NCBI GenBank assembly: GCA_964398915.1
Contig: CAYNOR010000001.1
Location: forward strand, 248,001 to 312,000
DNA from: Tichowtungia sp964398915
Lineage (GTDB): Bacteria > Verrucomicrobiota > Kiritimatiellia > Kiritimatiellales > Tichowtungiaceae
DNA: 64,000 nucleotides
Direction: 5' to 3'
Part shown: piece after piece, positions 43,309 to 51,694 of the stretch
Layout: every line of letters starts with the position of its first letter
Position numbering within the stretch: the stretch's first letter is position 1
Notes under the pieces: model-generated
The model's database searches: none
Told to the model about the DNA's origin: nothing
What the model saw: the letters and a program-made list of their open reading frames with translations, nothing else
Program-made: the position numbers and the translations under genes

Positions 43309-45906
43309 TCACTTGAGGTAGCAGACGACTTTCTGCTCCACGGCATCGGCTCGCAAATTGATGCCTGCTCCATCAGGAAGATCGGTCGTTTCGATGACAT
43401 GCACGGCATCTGCCCATTTCTCAGCGGAAGGAACGAGGTCAAGCAGCCGGTTCCGTCCTTTGAGGAAAAATTCTTCGTTAAGGAAGTTATTTCCCTGTTT
43501 CGGGAAGAGCGCCAGATAGAGCATGTTATTTTCAACCAGTTCGTTGAGGAAGTGCGTTCCAAGCGATACGTCGGGAACCAGATGTTCATGCATGGCGACG
43601 ATTTCACATAAAATATTGATGCGGTTGATGTCGTTAAAACTGACAGGAATTCCAAGCTCCGGACTGCTGGTGCCCCACCGTCCGGGGCCGAGCAGCATGA
43701 CCGTGCTGTCCGCCGCGGAGGTGCGGTTGATTTCGCCGATCAGCCGTGCAACGGCGTAGCGTTCCTGCTGCGGGAGTTTTCCGTACAGCGCGGGCACGAC
43801 ATAAATCAGGCGGTCCACCGGAATCAGACGGCTCTGTCCGACAACCGCGCCGCGCGCTTCGATGATGCGGCTGGCCTCCGGCACTTTGATTTCCGGAAGC
43901 TTAACCGAGCCGATGCCCTGTACTTGCAGCGGACGGCACTGGACGAGGTTGATGCGGTAATTCTTTTCGTCCACGAAGTTCATGGTGAATTCGATATCGA
44001 CCGGATAGTCATAAGCTTCCTGCAGAATGCGAAGAATATCGCGCATATCCTGAATAAAGGGGGTTTCCTTGAGCAGCTTGTCGAACGTGAGCATCCGGCG
44101 TTCAACCCGCCGTCCGTCGGGCAGATTGACGAAGTCGGCTGCCGCAAACATTGCCAGCGGCAAATCTTCCGGCGGGGTTTTGACGAGATCGCTGAACAGT
44201 TCAGAAATCGGCTGATTGGATTCAAGGTCGAGGCAGTCCACGCGACGCTGTGTGTATTGCAAGGTCGCTTCAAAGTTTCCTTCCGGACGTTTGTCCGGAG
44301 CATTCAGCGCGACGATGCGGGTGTGGTCATCGTCGGAGCGGTCGACGGCGCGCGTGCCGAGTCCGAAGACCAGCCGCATGACACCGGCCTTCGGATCGAT
44401 TTCCGGGCTCCATGCGTATGGATTGAACGAGAAAGCAACGCCCGCCGCCTGCGGATAAAAATAATGTCCGTACGACGCGCCGGAAACCCGCATGACCAGC
44501 AGAGCCATCTGCTCATCCTTGTCGAGTGCGCCGCGGTGAGCGCGGTAGTTCAGCGCCCGCTCGCTCATGGAGCTGGCATAAATCGTTTTGACCGCAGCAA
44601 GCAGATCCTGACGGCGGCGTTCGCGCGGTCCCTGATTGGCGCAAAAGACGCTGTCATATTTTCCGGCGTAGGAGTTGCCGTAGTTGTCTTCGAGCAGCGA
44701 TGATGAACGAACGATGAACGGCGACGGCCCGAAATAATCGAGCATTTCATCGAACTGCTGAAGAATATATTCCGGGAAATCACCGCGAATGATCATATGG
44801 CGGGCTTCTTCCGCACCCTCAAGGAAACGCTCCGGATCGCGCTGGTTTTGACGCACCTTCCAGATGCCGTTGCGCACAAGGAAGGTGTAGAACGCGTCCG
44901 AACCGATATAAAAGGAATCGTGTTCTTCGAGCAGTTCGACATAGCGCGGATTGGTGCGCTTGAGAATGGCACGGGCCAGCAACATCCCGACCGTCTTACC
45001 GCCGATCAGCCCCGTGCCGATCATACGCTTACGCACATCGAGAATATCTTCGAGCGTCAGGTTGCGAGCAATCAGCCGCTGCATCCCTTCGTCGCGCGAG
45101 ATGATCATCCGCGCCAGCTGTTCGTACAGAATTTTCCCGCGCTCGGGAATATCCGGCCGGTAGGTTCCGGCCTTGATCATTTCGCGGGCGCGGACAAAGG
45201 CCGTTTCCCAGAAGTCGCCGCTGCTGTCGGCGCTCAGACCCGACCAGCGGGCCGAGGTGAGAATCTCCGAAATCACATTACTGGAACTGACCGCGTGAAA
45301 CGTATCGTCCTCTTTGCGCCACTCATGAAGCATATTGATCGTCGGCGAATGGCGGTGCTGTGTTTTCATCGGCCGCAGATAGAGATGGCCTTTGTGGGAA
45401 TAGACATCGAGGAACAGCTGTGTCGTGCGACTGATCGGGCCGATGGCGTGCTGGGTGTGATAGTTGCGGAAGAGCGCGAAGTAGGTGACGGTTTCGAGGT
45501 CGAAGAGGTAAGGACAGGTCAGCATGAAAAAATTGCCGAGCATCTGGTCGGAATACCAGTCCACCGCCAGACACGACAGGCAGTCGAAAACATAGAATCC
45601 GCCTTTGCCGACGCGGCGGATGACTGCATGAATACGGTCGATAAACGCTTCAAAGCCGATCTGCGGATCGAGTTCGTGCACTTCGGTCGCCATAAACGAC
45701 GGCAGCAGCGGCTCGTGGCGGGCGAAGCGGAAATAGATCAGCACCCGGCCGTTATCCTGTGCCGCCTGAGCAAACGGCAGAACGAACGCCTGATACTCAG
45801 CGATATCATCCACCTGCCAGACGATATTATCGCCTGCCAGCACACCGCGAATTGTGTGATCCAGATCCGGAATCCCCGTACTCAACGTCGTGCTGAATGG
45901 TTTCAT
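43309..45906 (-). CDS. PEP/pyruvate-binding (PEP synthase N-terminal type) protein
   Basis: 865 residues. The N-terminal ~230 residues resemble a RecA/KaiC-like fold (STGIPDLDHTIRGVLAGDNIVW), but the Walker A GxxxxGKT is missing. The C-terminal part is an ATP-grasp PEP/pyruvate-binding domain: GGKTVGMLLARAIL, SPFIVRSSSLLEDNYGNSYAGKYDSVF, DYPVDIEFTMNFVDEKNYRINLVQCRPLQ. The phosphohistidine and TIM-barrel domains of PEP synthase or PPDK are absent, so it cannot be a normal PEP synthase. Possibly a regulatory or atypical kinase. Ends five bases from the triple-fusion gene (convergent). A TTCCAA palindrome lies upstream (45941-45959). Confidence 0.8.
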   Translation of the reverse strand: MKPFSTTLSTGIPDLDHTIRGVLAGDNIVWQVDDIAEYQAFVLPFAQAAQDNGRVLIYFRFARHEPLLPSFMATEVHELDPQIGFEAFIDRIHAVIRRVGKGGFYVFDCLSCLAVDWYSDQMLGNFFMLTCPYLFDLETVTYFALFRNYHTQHAIGPISRTTQLFLDVYSHKGHLYLRPMKTQHRHSPTINMLHEWRKEDDTFHAVSSSNVISEILTSARWSGLSADSSGDFWETAFVRAREMIKAGTYRPDIPERGKILYEQLARMIISRDEGMQRLIARNLTLEDILDVRKRMIGTGLIGGKTVGMLLARAILKRTNPRYVELLEEHDSFYIGSDAFYTFLVRNGIWKVRQNQRDPERFLEGAEEARHMIIRGDFPEYILQQFDEMLDYFGPSPFIVRSSSLLEDNYGNSYAGKYDSVFCANQGPRERRRQDLLAAVKTIYASSMSERALNYRAHRGALDKDEQMALLVMRVSGASYGHYFYPQAAGVAFSFNPYAWSPEIDPKAGVMRLVFGLGTRAVDRSDDDHTRIVALNAPDKRPEGNFEATLQYTQRRVDCLDLESNQPISELFSDLVKTPPEDLPLAMFAAADFVNLPDGRRVERRMLTFDKLLKETPFIQDMRDILRILQEAYDYPVDIEFTMNFVDEKNYRINLVQCRPLQVQGIGSVKLPEIKVPEASRIIEARGAVVGQSRLIPVDRLIYVVPALYGKLPQQERYAVARLIGEINRTSAADSTVMLLGPGRWGTSSPELGIPVSFNDINRINILCEIVAMHEHLVPDVSLGTHFLNELVENNMLYLALFPKQGNNFLNEEFFLKGRNRLLDLVPSAEKWADAVHVIETTDLPDGAGINLRADAVEQKVVCYLK

Positions 45907-45940
45907 GATAATCTCCTGCTGACGCCCGCCGTTCTCTCAT

Positions 45941-45959
45941 TTTTTCCGCATGTTGGAAA
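45941..45959. promoter_or_regulatory. TTCCAA-type palindrome upstream of the PEP-synthase-like gene
   Basis: TTTTTCCGCATGTTGGAAA, an exact match to the 19-bp pattern, 35 bp before the start codon at 45906. A second TTTTTCC (45963-45969) follows. Confidence 0.6.
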
Positions 45960-46322
45960 CGATTTTTCCACCAGAGATACGGGCGTTGCCCAGACTGTAT
46001 CTTGAATGCCTCGTGGACGGAAAGCACAAGATGATGGATCGACCGAAGCTGTTTACACAAATTCACACCTGAGTAATGAAATCCAAATGCACGATCGTCA
46101 TTCTGGATTTATGGGCTGGTTTACTTCCTCTTCCGCAAAATCGGCCCAAGCCCAGATGCTTTTCCCATTGTTTCTAGAGCGTTTTTAGATAAACTGTAGC
46201 CGTTTATCAGTTTGTGGCGCAGGCTTCCAGCCTGTGCTTAGGCAGGCAAGGATGCCTGCCTCACAGTTTAACAGCCAAGCAATCGGCTACAGTTTTCCTG
46301 AATTTGCTCTAACAATTCCAAC
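45960..46322. other. Gene-free stretch with a MITE-like element
   Basis: Between the PEP-synthase-like gene and gdhA. No gene is seen. 46174-46312 is a repeat element (listed separately). 46030-46170 is moderately AT-rich DNA, with reading frames too short and too atypical to support. Confidence 0.5.
46174..46312. repeat. MITE-like element carrying REP-like palindromes (copy 4)
   Basis: Imperfect ~33-bp terminal inverted repeats: the left end has CTAGAGC then TAGATAAACTGTAGCCG; the right end, read inverted, has TTAGAGC then CAGGAAAACTGTAGCCG. Between them lie GCAGGCTTCCAGCCTG and GGCAGGCAAGGATGCCTGCC (46215-46265), the dispersed palindromes seen at 4602, 36267 and 37856. No transposase; noncoding. 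Confidence 0.65.
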
Positions 46323-46347
46323 AAAAAAGGGAGCCGAAGCTCCCTTT
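46323..46347 (-). terminator. Rho-independent terminator downstream of gdhA
   Basis: The stem AAAGGGAGC / GCTCCCTTT is perfect with a tetraloop (CGAA / TTCG). It is followed on the minus strand by TTTTTTG, 25 bp after the gdhA stop. Confidence 0.9.
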
Positions 46348-46372
46348 CTGTTTTTGTGCTGCAGGACTTTGT

Positions 46373-47713
46373 TTAGATAAGACCCTGAGCGAGCATGGCA
46401 TCGGCCACTTTGGTGAATCCGGCGATGTTGGCACCGGCCACATAGTTGCCTGCGCAGCCGTATTCGGCGGCTGTTTCGAAGCAGTTTTTGTGGATGTTGA
46501 CCATGATGGCGTTGAGTTTTTCGTCCACTTCTTCGCGGCTCCAGCTCATGCGCATCGAGTTCTGGCTCATTTCGAGACCGGAAGTCGCCACGCCGCCGGC
46601 GTTGGCCGCTTTGCCCGGACCGTACAGAATCTTCTTGGCGAGGAACCGTTCGACCGCTTCCGGCGTGCTCGGCATATTGGCGCCTTCGCTGATCAGGAAG
46701 CAGCCGTTGTCGAGCAGGGTCTTGGCATCGTTGCCGTCAATTTCGTTCTGTGTAGCGCTCGGGAAAGCGCAGTCGCACTTGACCGACCACGGACGTTTGC
46801 CTTCAAGGAACTGTGCTTTGGTGAATTTCTTGGTGTATTCGCTGATACGGCCGCGCTGTACGTTTTTGAGGTCCATGACCCACGCCAGTTTTTCGTCATT
46901 GATACCGTCCATATCAACGATGGTACCTGCGGAGTCGGACAGTGTGACGGCTTTACCGCCGAGCTGGTTGATCTTTTCAACGGTGTACTGTGCGACGTTA
47001 CCGGAACCGGAAACCGTACACACCTTGCCTTCGAGGCTGGTGCGGCGGGTCTTGAGCATTTCCTGCGCGAAGTAAGTCGCACCGTAGCCGGTGGCTTCCG
47101 GACGAATCAGTGAACCGCCCCACTTCAGCCCTTTGCCGGTGAGTACGCCGGTGAATTCGTTACGGATGCGGCGGTACTGGCCGAACATAAAACCGATTTC
47201 ACGTCCGCCTACGCCGATGTCGCCGGCCGGTACGTCGGTATCCGGGCCGATATGACGTTGGAGTTCAGTCATGAACGACTGGCAGAAGCGCATGACTTCG
47301 CTGTCGGATTTGCCTTTCGGATCAAAGTCCGAGCCGCCCTTACCGCCGCCCATAGGGAGCGTGGTCAGCGCGTTTTTGAAAATCTGTTCGAAGCCGAGGA
47401 ACTTTAGGATGCTGGCGTTCACGCTGGGGTGGAAGCGCAGGCCGCCTTTATACGGGCCGATGGCGCTGTTGAATTCGAAACGGAAACCGCGGTTGACCTG
47501 AACCTGGCCTTTATCGTCCTGCCACGGCACGCGGAAAATGATCTGACGTTCGGGTTCGACAACGCGGTGCAGAATTTTTGCATCGCACAGGTCTTTACGG
47601 CGGGCCATCACCGGCTCCAGCGATTCGAGCACTTCGCGCACGGCCTGCAAAAATTCCGGCTCGCCCGCGTTGCGGCGTTCGACGATATCTAATACTTCCT
47701 TAACTACACTCAT
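46373..47713 (-). CDS. gdhA: GdhA, glutamate dehydrogenase (NADP-type)
   Basis: Makes glutamate from 2-oxoglutarate, ammonium and NADPH. 446 residues: FRVPWQDDKGQVQVNRGFRFEFNSAIGPYKGGLRFHPSVN, QIFKNALTTLPMGGGKGGSDFDPKGKSD, VPAGDIGVGGREIGFMFGQY, VSGSGNVAQYTVEKI. These are the hallmarks of the hexameric NADP-dependent class. The start at 47713 (MSVVKEV) is preferred because GGAG lies just upstream; the ATG at 47719 touches that site. Divergent from an NrpR-like repressor gene; TATACGGC palindromes lie in the shared 260-bp region. Terminator at 46323-46347. Confidence 0.97.
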   Translation of the reverse strand: MSVVKEVLDIVERRNAGEPEFLQAVREVLESLEPVMARRKDLCDAKILHRVVEPERQIIFRVPWQDDKGQVQVNRGFRFEFNSAIGPYKGGLRFHPSVNASILKFLGFEQIFKNALTTLPMGGGKGGSDFDPKGKSDSEVMRFCQSFMTELQRHIGPDTDVPAGDIGVGGREIGFMFGQYRRIRNEFTGVLTGKGLKWGGSLIRPEATGYGATYFAQEMLKTRRTSLEGKVCTVSGSGNVAQYTVEKINQLGGKAVTLSDSAGTIVDMDGINDEKLAWVMDLKNVQRGRISEYTKKFTKAQFLEGKRPWSVKCDCAFPSATQNEIDGNDAKTLLDNGCFLISEGANMPSTPEAVERFLAKKILYGPGKAANAGGVATSGLEMSQNSMRMSWSREEVDEKLNAIMVNIHKNCFETAAEYGCAGNYVAGANIAGFTKVADAMLAQGLI

Positions 47714-47748
47714 TTTCATCTCCCTGTTCAGGTTTACGGTTTAATTTC

Positions 47749-47772
47749 TATACGGCATTATTCAGTCGTATA
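47749..47772. promoter_or_regulatory. Candidate NrpR operator 1 (imperfect)
   Basis: TATACGGC, eight bases, GTCGTATA. It lies 35 bp upstream of the gdhA start, a good place to block gdhA transcription. One mismatch from the palindrome at 47858-47879. Confidence 0.55.
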
Positions 47773-47857
47773 AATCCTGTAAGAACTTCCCCCATTTCAT
47801 CGAAAACAGCCTTCCAGTCAACGGTTATTTTTAAAGCCTGAGTTGCATTAAAAATTT

Positions 47858-47879
47858 TATACGGCATTATTGCCGTATA
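47858..47879. promoter_or_regulatory. Candidate NrpR operator 2 (perfect palindrome)
   Basis: TATACGGC-ATTATT-GCCGTATA, a perfect inverted repeat (flanking TTT/AAA extends it), in the middle of the gdhA / nrpR-like divergent region. A third half-site, TTATACGGC, is at 47944-47952, next to the nrpR-like start. Confidence 0.65.
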
Positions 47880-47943
47880 AATAAAACATGCGCTGATTAA
47901 AGTCCTGTAATTGACCGAAAACACCGACCGGTGCGATGTCAGG

Positions 47944-47952
47944 TTATACGGC
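47944..47952. promoter_or_regulatory. Half-site of the TATACGGC operator
   Basis: TTATACGGC 22 bp before the nrpR-like start at 47974. Together with the two palindromes upstream it suggests autoregulation. Confidence 0.4.
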
Positions 47953-47973
47953 GGATTTTAAAACGCACTTTTT

Positions 47974-49011
47974 TTGACTGAATGGAGACAAATCCCGATG
48001 AATATCCGGAACGACAAAGCCCGCGCAGCCGTTTTGCGCGTACTCAGCGAACTCGATGGGCCGGCCGGCGCGGCGCGCATTGCCGAGCGGTTGCCCAGCA
48101 TGGGCGTCCGGCTCCAGCCGCGCACCATCCGCCTGTATCTAACCGAGCTCGACCGCGACGGACTGACCGAACTGAACAGCCGCCGCAAAGGCCGCGTCAT
48201 TACCGAACTGGGCCGCGCCGAACTGGAACACTCCGACGTCGTCGCCAAAGTCGGCTTCGTCCGCGGACGGATTGATACGCTCGGCTACCGGATGACCTTT
48301 CGCGGGGAAACCGGCGAAGGCACCGTCATTGCCAACTTTGCACTGGTTCCGTCGCACGACCTGTCGAGAGTCTTCGCTGAAATTAAACCGGTCTACACCA
48401 AACGGCTCGGGCTGGGCGACCGGCTGTGCCTGATCCGCGCCAACGAAACGCTCGCCGGGCGCACCATTCCCGGCGGATACGCCGCGCTCGGCACGCTGTG
48501 CAGCGTCACCGTCAACGGTGTTCTGATGGCCGAAGGTATTCCGGTCACCTCGCGCTACGGCGGACTGATCGAAATGCGGCAGGGCCGTCCGGTACGGTTT
48601 GTCGAGCTGATGGAATATTCCGGCGTAACGGTTGATCCGCTCGAAATGTTCATTCGCGCCGGTATGACGGATGTGCGTGAAAGCGCGCGCAGCGGCCACG
48701 GCATCATCACGGCCAGCTTTCGCGAAATTCCGTCGGTCGCACTCGACGATGCGCGGCGCGTCTTCGACCGTCTTCAGCGTGCCGGCATGGGAGGCATCTT
48801 ACTGATCGGGCGTCCCGGTCAACCGCTACTGGACATTCCGGTGGCCGAGGGCCGCACCGGATTTATTGTCGTCGGCGGACTCAATCCGGTGGCGGCTGTG
48901 GTTGAAGCAGGAATTCCCTGCGAACTGAAATCGCTCTCCGGCCTTGAAGAATTCAGCCGCTTCAGTACCTTTGACGAAACCTTCCGGCGTTATATGGATG
49001 CGCTGAGATAG
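47974..49011 (+). CDS. nrpR: NrpR-like transcriptional regulator (winged helix + DUF128/NRD)
   Basis: 345 residues. N-terminal winged helix (about 8-75): AVLRVLSELDGPAGAARIAERLPSMGVRLQPRTIRLYLTELDRDGL. The rest is one NrpR regulatory domain (DUF128): GRIDTLGYRMTF, ERVF/EIKPVYTKRLGLGDRL-type sequence, TIPGGYAALGTLCSVTVNGVLMAEGIPVTSRYGGLIE, ITASFREIP, GFIVVGGLNPVAAVVEAGI. NrpR in methanogenic archaea represses nitrogen-assimilation genes and is relieved by 2-oxoglutarate. This protein sits divergent to gdhA with palindromes between them, so it likely controls gdhA and nitrogen use. The first in-frame ATG (MTEWRQIPMN) is kept; MNIRN at 48001 is a close alternative. Confidence 0.85.
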   Translation: MTEWRQIPMNIRNDKARAAVLRVLSELDGPAGAARIAERLPSMGVRLQPRTIRLYLTELDRDGLTELNSRRKGRVITELGRAELEHSDVVAKVGFVRGRIDTLGYRMTFRGETGEGTVIANFALVPSHDLSRVFAEIKPVYTKRLGLGDRLCLIRANETLAGRTIPGGYAALGTLCSVTVNGVLMAEGIPVTSRYGGLIEMRQGRPVRFVELMEYSGVTVDPLEMFIRAGMTDVRESARSGHGIITASFREIPSVALDDARRVFDRLQRAGMGGILLIGRPGQPLLDIPVAEGRTGFIVVGGLNPVAAVVEAGIPCELKSLSGLEEFSRFSTFDETFRRYMDALR

Positions 49012-49024
49012 CCTTCGTATCCGT

Positions 49025-49303
49025 TTAGCGGACTTGAATTTTCGCGGCGACTTCTTTGGAAATGATGTAGCGGCTTTCACCTGCGGCGACCACCATGCTG
49101 GTATCGCCGGGGCGGTTCTTCATAACGTGTACCAGCGCACCGCTGAAAAGCCCCATTTCAAGCGTCTTGCGGTCACTGTTGGACAGGACCACGACATCTG
49201 CGCCCTGCGCAAAATCGCTGAGCGGATGAGCGCAGCAGATCCCCTGTCCGGCACGCCGTCCGCACCGCTGCTGCCGCCGGTTTTTAAAAAATCGTCCGAA
49301 CAT
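49025..49303 (-). CDS. feoA: FeoA-domain protein
   Basis: 92-residue SH3-like cytoplasmic protein that partners FeoB in ferrous iron uptake. Core: LSDFAQGADVVVLSNSDRKTLEMGLFSGALVHVMKNRPGDTSMVV and RYIISKEVAAKIQVR. The N-terminal ~25 residues are basic and cysteine-containing, an extra relative to typical FeoA (about 75). It lies four bases after feoB on the same strand, so the order is feoB-feoA, the reverse of the common feoA-feoB. Confidence 0.88.
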   Translation of the reverse strand: MFGRFFKNRRQQRCGRRAGQGICCAHPLSDFAQGADVVVLSNSDRKTLEMGLFSGALVHVMKNRPGDTSMVVAAGESRYIISKEVAAKIQVR

Positions 49304-49306
49304 GAT

Positions 49307-51421
49307 TTACCTCTGCCGGGTTCCTTTTGAAACCAGTTTAAGAGTGAAGAAAAATAAAATTCCCGTCAAAAGGATAGCGCCGGTCCACATCGCCGATTGC
49401 GCAGGATGAGCGGCAAACGTGGCGAGCTGATAAAAAAGCGTGGCGAAACTCCAGGCGAGCACCGTCAGATAGCCGACGCTGAAGGACATCCATTTCCAGC
49501 CGGTTTCCCGCTGAATGGCGGCAATGGCGGCGACGCATGGGGAGTAAATGAGTACAAAAAGCAGATAAGCGAAGGCTCCGGCTTTGCCGTCAAATGCGGT
49601 CAGCATGGCGGCGGCCGGATCGGCGCCGTTTGCTCCGTAAAAGGTGTTCAGTGTTCCGACAACCAGTTCTTTACCAAAAATGCCGGTGATGAGCCCCAGC
49701 GTAGCGGGCCAGTTGCCGGAAGTAATGCCCATGGGTTCAAACAGCGGCGTCACCGCACGACTGAAGGCACTCAGAATCGAGTTCCCGGACGTTTCATTGC
49801 CGAAACTGCCGTCCGTGCCGATAGACCAGAGCACACTCAAAACCAGCACGAGGATCAGAATAATTTTCCCGGCGCGCAGGATGAATTCCTTGAGGCGTTC
49901 CCATGTGTGATGGAAAATGGCGATGGCGCGCGGCAGGTGGTATGGCGGGAGTTCCATCACAAAGGTCGTGGCATCGCCCTTCAAAATGGTACGCCGGAAA
50001 AGAAGTCCGCTCGCTACGGCCAGCAAAATCCCTGTGAGGTAGAGCGCGAAAATGACGGCGCCTCCGGTTTCCGGAAAAAAAATGCCGGAAAAAAGCGCAT
50101 AAACCGGCAGGCGGGCTCCGCACGACATAAAGGGATTCAAAAGAATGGTGAGTGTGCGATCCCGGCGATTTTCAAGGGTTCGCGCAGCCATGATACCGGG
50201 CACATTACAGCCGAAGCCGACCAGCATCGGAATGAATGCTTTACCCGGCAGGCCGATGGCCCGCAAACTCCGATCCATGACAAAGGCCGCGCGCGCCATG
50301 TAGCCAGACTCCTCCAGCAGTGAGAGACAGAGGAACATAAAGAAAATCGGCGGGATGAATGTTGCAACGGTCTGGATACCGCCGCCAAGTCCGTCGGCCA
50401 GCAGCACGTTCAGCCAGGTCGGTGCACCAAGCCCAGCGAGCCAATTGCCGAATCCATCAACCAGCCATGCGCCGAGCAGTGAATCGATCCAGCCGGTGAT
50501 GGGGCCGGAAAATGTGATCGTGACCGTAAACACCGCATACATGACGGCAAGGAAAAGAGGAATGCCCAGTGGACGACTCAAAACAAGCTGATCAATCGCA
50601 TCAGAAAAATTCTTACGTAATTCACCGGTGCGGCGAACCACATCCAGCGCGAGACCGTGAACAAATCCGTAACGGCCGTCGGCTATGACAATCTCGATGT
50701 CTTCGCCGATATGGGTTTCCACTTTCACAATCTCTGCCGCGAGCAGTTCATCGCAAACGCCAACGGTCAGCTCCTCGGCGACCGGATCGCGTTCAAGCAG
50801 TTTAACAGCCAGCCAGCGGGCCGGCACAGAAACCCGTTCAGCGGCAGGAGTAACCGCAGGAATCAAACCCGCCAGCACCTTTTCAACCTGCTCATCATAC
50901 GTCACATTCGCGGAACTTACCCGATGTGCGGCGGCGGCTTTTGCCACGGCGGCCTGCAGGTTGTCCAGCCCCTCTTTCCGGGCCGCCACCATCGGAATAA
51001 CCGGACAGTCCAAATGCCGCGCGAGATGTGCAACCTGCACTTCGATATGCCGCCGCTGCGCCAGATCCATCATATTGAGTACAACAATCAGCGGTACGCG
51101 CATTTCAAGCAGTTGAGCGGTGAGATAAAGTCCACGCTCCACATTGCGGGCATCAATAATATTCACCACCGCATCCGGTTTTTCTTTAAGGATATAGTTG
51201 CGGGCAGCATTTTCATCGGGCGATCCGGCAGAAAAAGAATAAATCCCCGGCAGATCGACCACGCAGACTTTCGCCCCGTCATACTGATACTCGCCTTCCA
51301 GGTGTTCGACCGTGACACCCGGCCAGTTACCAACCCGTCCGCGCGAGCTGGTCAGTGCATTAAACAGCGTGGTCTTCCCGCAGTTAGGATTTCCCGCCAG
51401 AGCTATGGTGAACTGTTTCAT
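49307..51421 (-). CDS. feoB: FeoB, ferrous iron transporter
   Basis: 704-residue inner-membrane GTPase-transporter for Fe2+. N-terminal G domain: G1 GNPNCGKTTLF (10-20), G2 NWPGVTVE, G3 VDLPGIYSF, G4 NMMD. C-terminal gate domains: about eight membrane helices with GFGCNVPGIMAARTLE and a second SCGARLPVYALF Gate motif. Full length for the family. A FeoA gene follows it directly. No Fur box could be identified in the 270-bp upstream region. Confidence 0.95.
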   Translation of the reverse strand: MKQFTIALAGNPNCGKTTLFNALTSSRGRVGNWPGVTVEHLEGEYQYDGAKVCVVDLPGIYSFSAGSPDENAARNYILKEKPDAVVNIIDARNVERGLYLTAQLLEMRVPLIVVLNMMDLAQRRHIEVQVAHLARHLDCPVIPMVAARKEGLDNLQAAVAKAAAAHRVSSANVTYDEQVEKVLAGLIPAVTPAAERVSVPARWLAVKLLERDPVAEELTVGVCDELLAAEIVKVETHIGEDIEIVIADGRYGFVHGLALDVVRRTGELRKNFSDAIDQLVLSRPLGIPLFLAVMYAVFTVTITFSGPITGWIDSLLGAWLVDGFGNWLAGLGAPTWLNVLLADGLGGGIQTVATFIPPIFFMFLCLSLLEESGYMARAAFVMDRSLRAIGLPGKAFIPMLVGFGCNVPGIMAARTLENRRDRTLTILLNPFMSCGARLPVYALFSGIFFPETGGAVIFALYLTGILLAVASGLLFRRTILKGDATTFVMELPPYHLPRAIAIFHHTWERLKEFILRAGKIILILVLVLSVLWSIGTDGSFGNETSGNSILSAFSRAVTPLFEPMGITSGNWPATLGLITGIFGKELVVGTLNTFYGANGADPAAAMLTAFDGKAGAFAYLLFVLIYSPCVAAIAAIQRETGWKWMSFSVGYLTVLAWSFATLFYQLATFAAHPAQSAMWTGAILLTGILFFFTLKLVSKGTRQR

Positions 51422-51694
51422 TGATCCTTAAATTAAAGCTGAAATGATACGGATGAAACCTGCGCTTGCGAGAATAAAATCTAAATAACAAGAAAAGTCA
51501 TTCTCCTGCCTGATTGACATCGTAACATGGCACGATCTGACTGTGAATATAATGAGGGTGACGAACGTTCCGCCGGAATTGACAGCAGGCGGGGCGGAAT
51601 AATTTCCCTGTAAAATTCCACAACCTGTTAAGTAAAAATACACCAAGATGTATTTATTCAGTATGTATATATTTCTTCAGTCAGGGAGGTTTCT
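51422..51694. other. 273-bp intergenic region, feoB / URO-D divergent
   Basis: No gene. Holds the AAATACA-N6-TGTATTT palindrome (51636-51655, listed separately) and TATAAT-like sequence near 51549. I looked for a Fur box near feoB and did not find one. Confidence 0.5.
51636..51655. promoter_or_regulatory. Perfect inverted repeat upstream of the URO-D-family gene
   Basis: AAATACA-CCAAGA-TGTATTT, 40 bp before the start codon at 51695, next to ATGTATATAT. A likely binding site of an unidentified dimeric repressor. Confidence 0.5.

Noticed and set aside
51422..51694. Fur box upstream of feoB
   Set aside because: No GATAATGATAATCATTATC-like sequence found by eye in the intergenic region.
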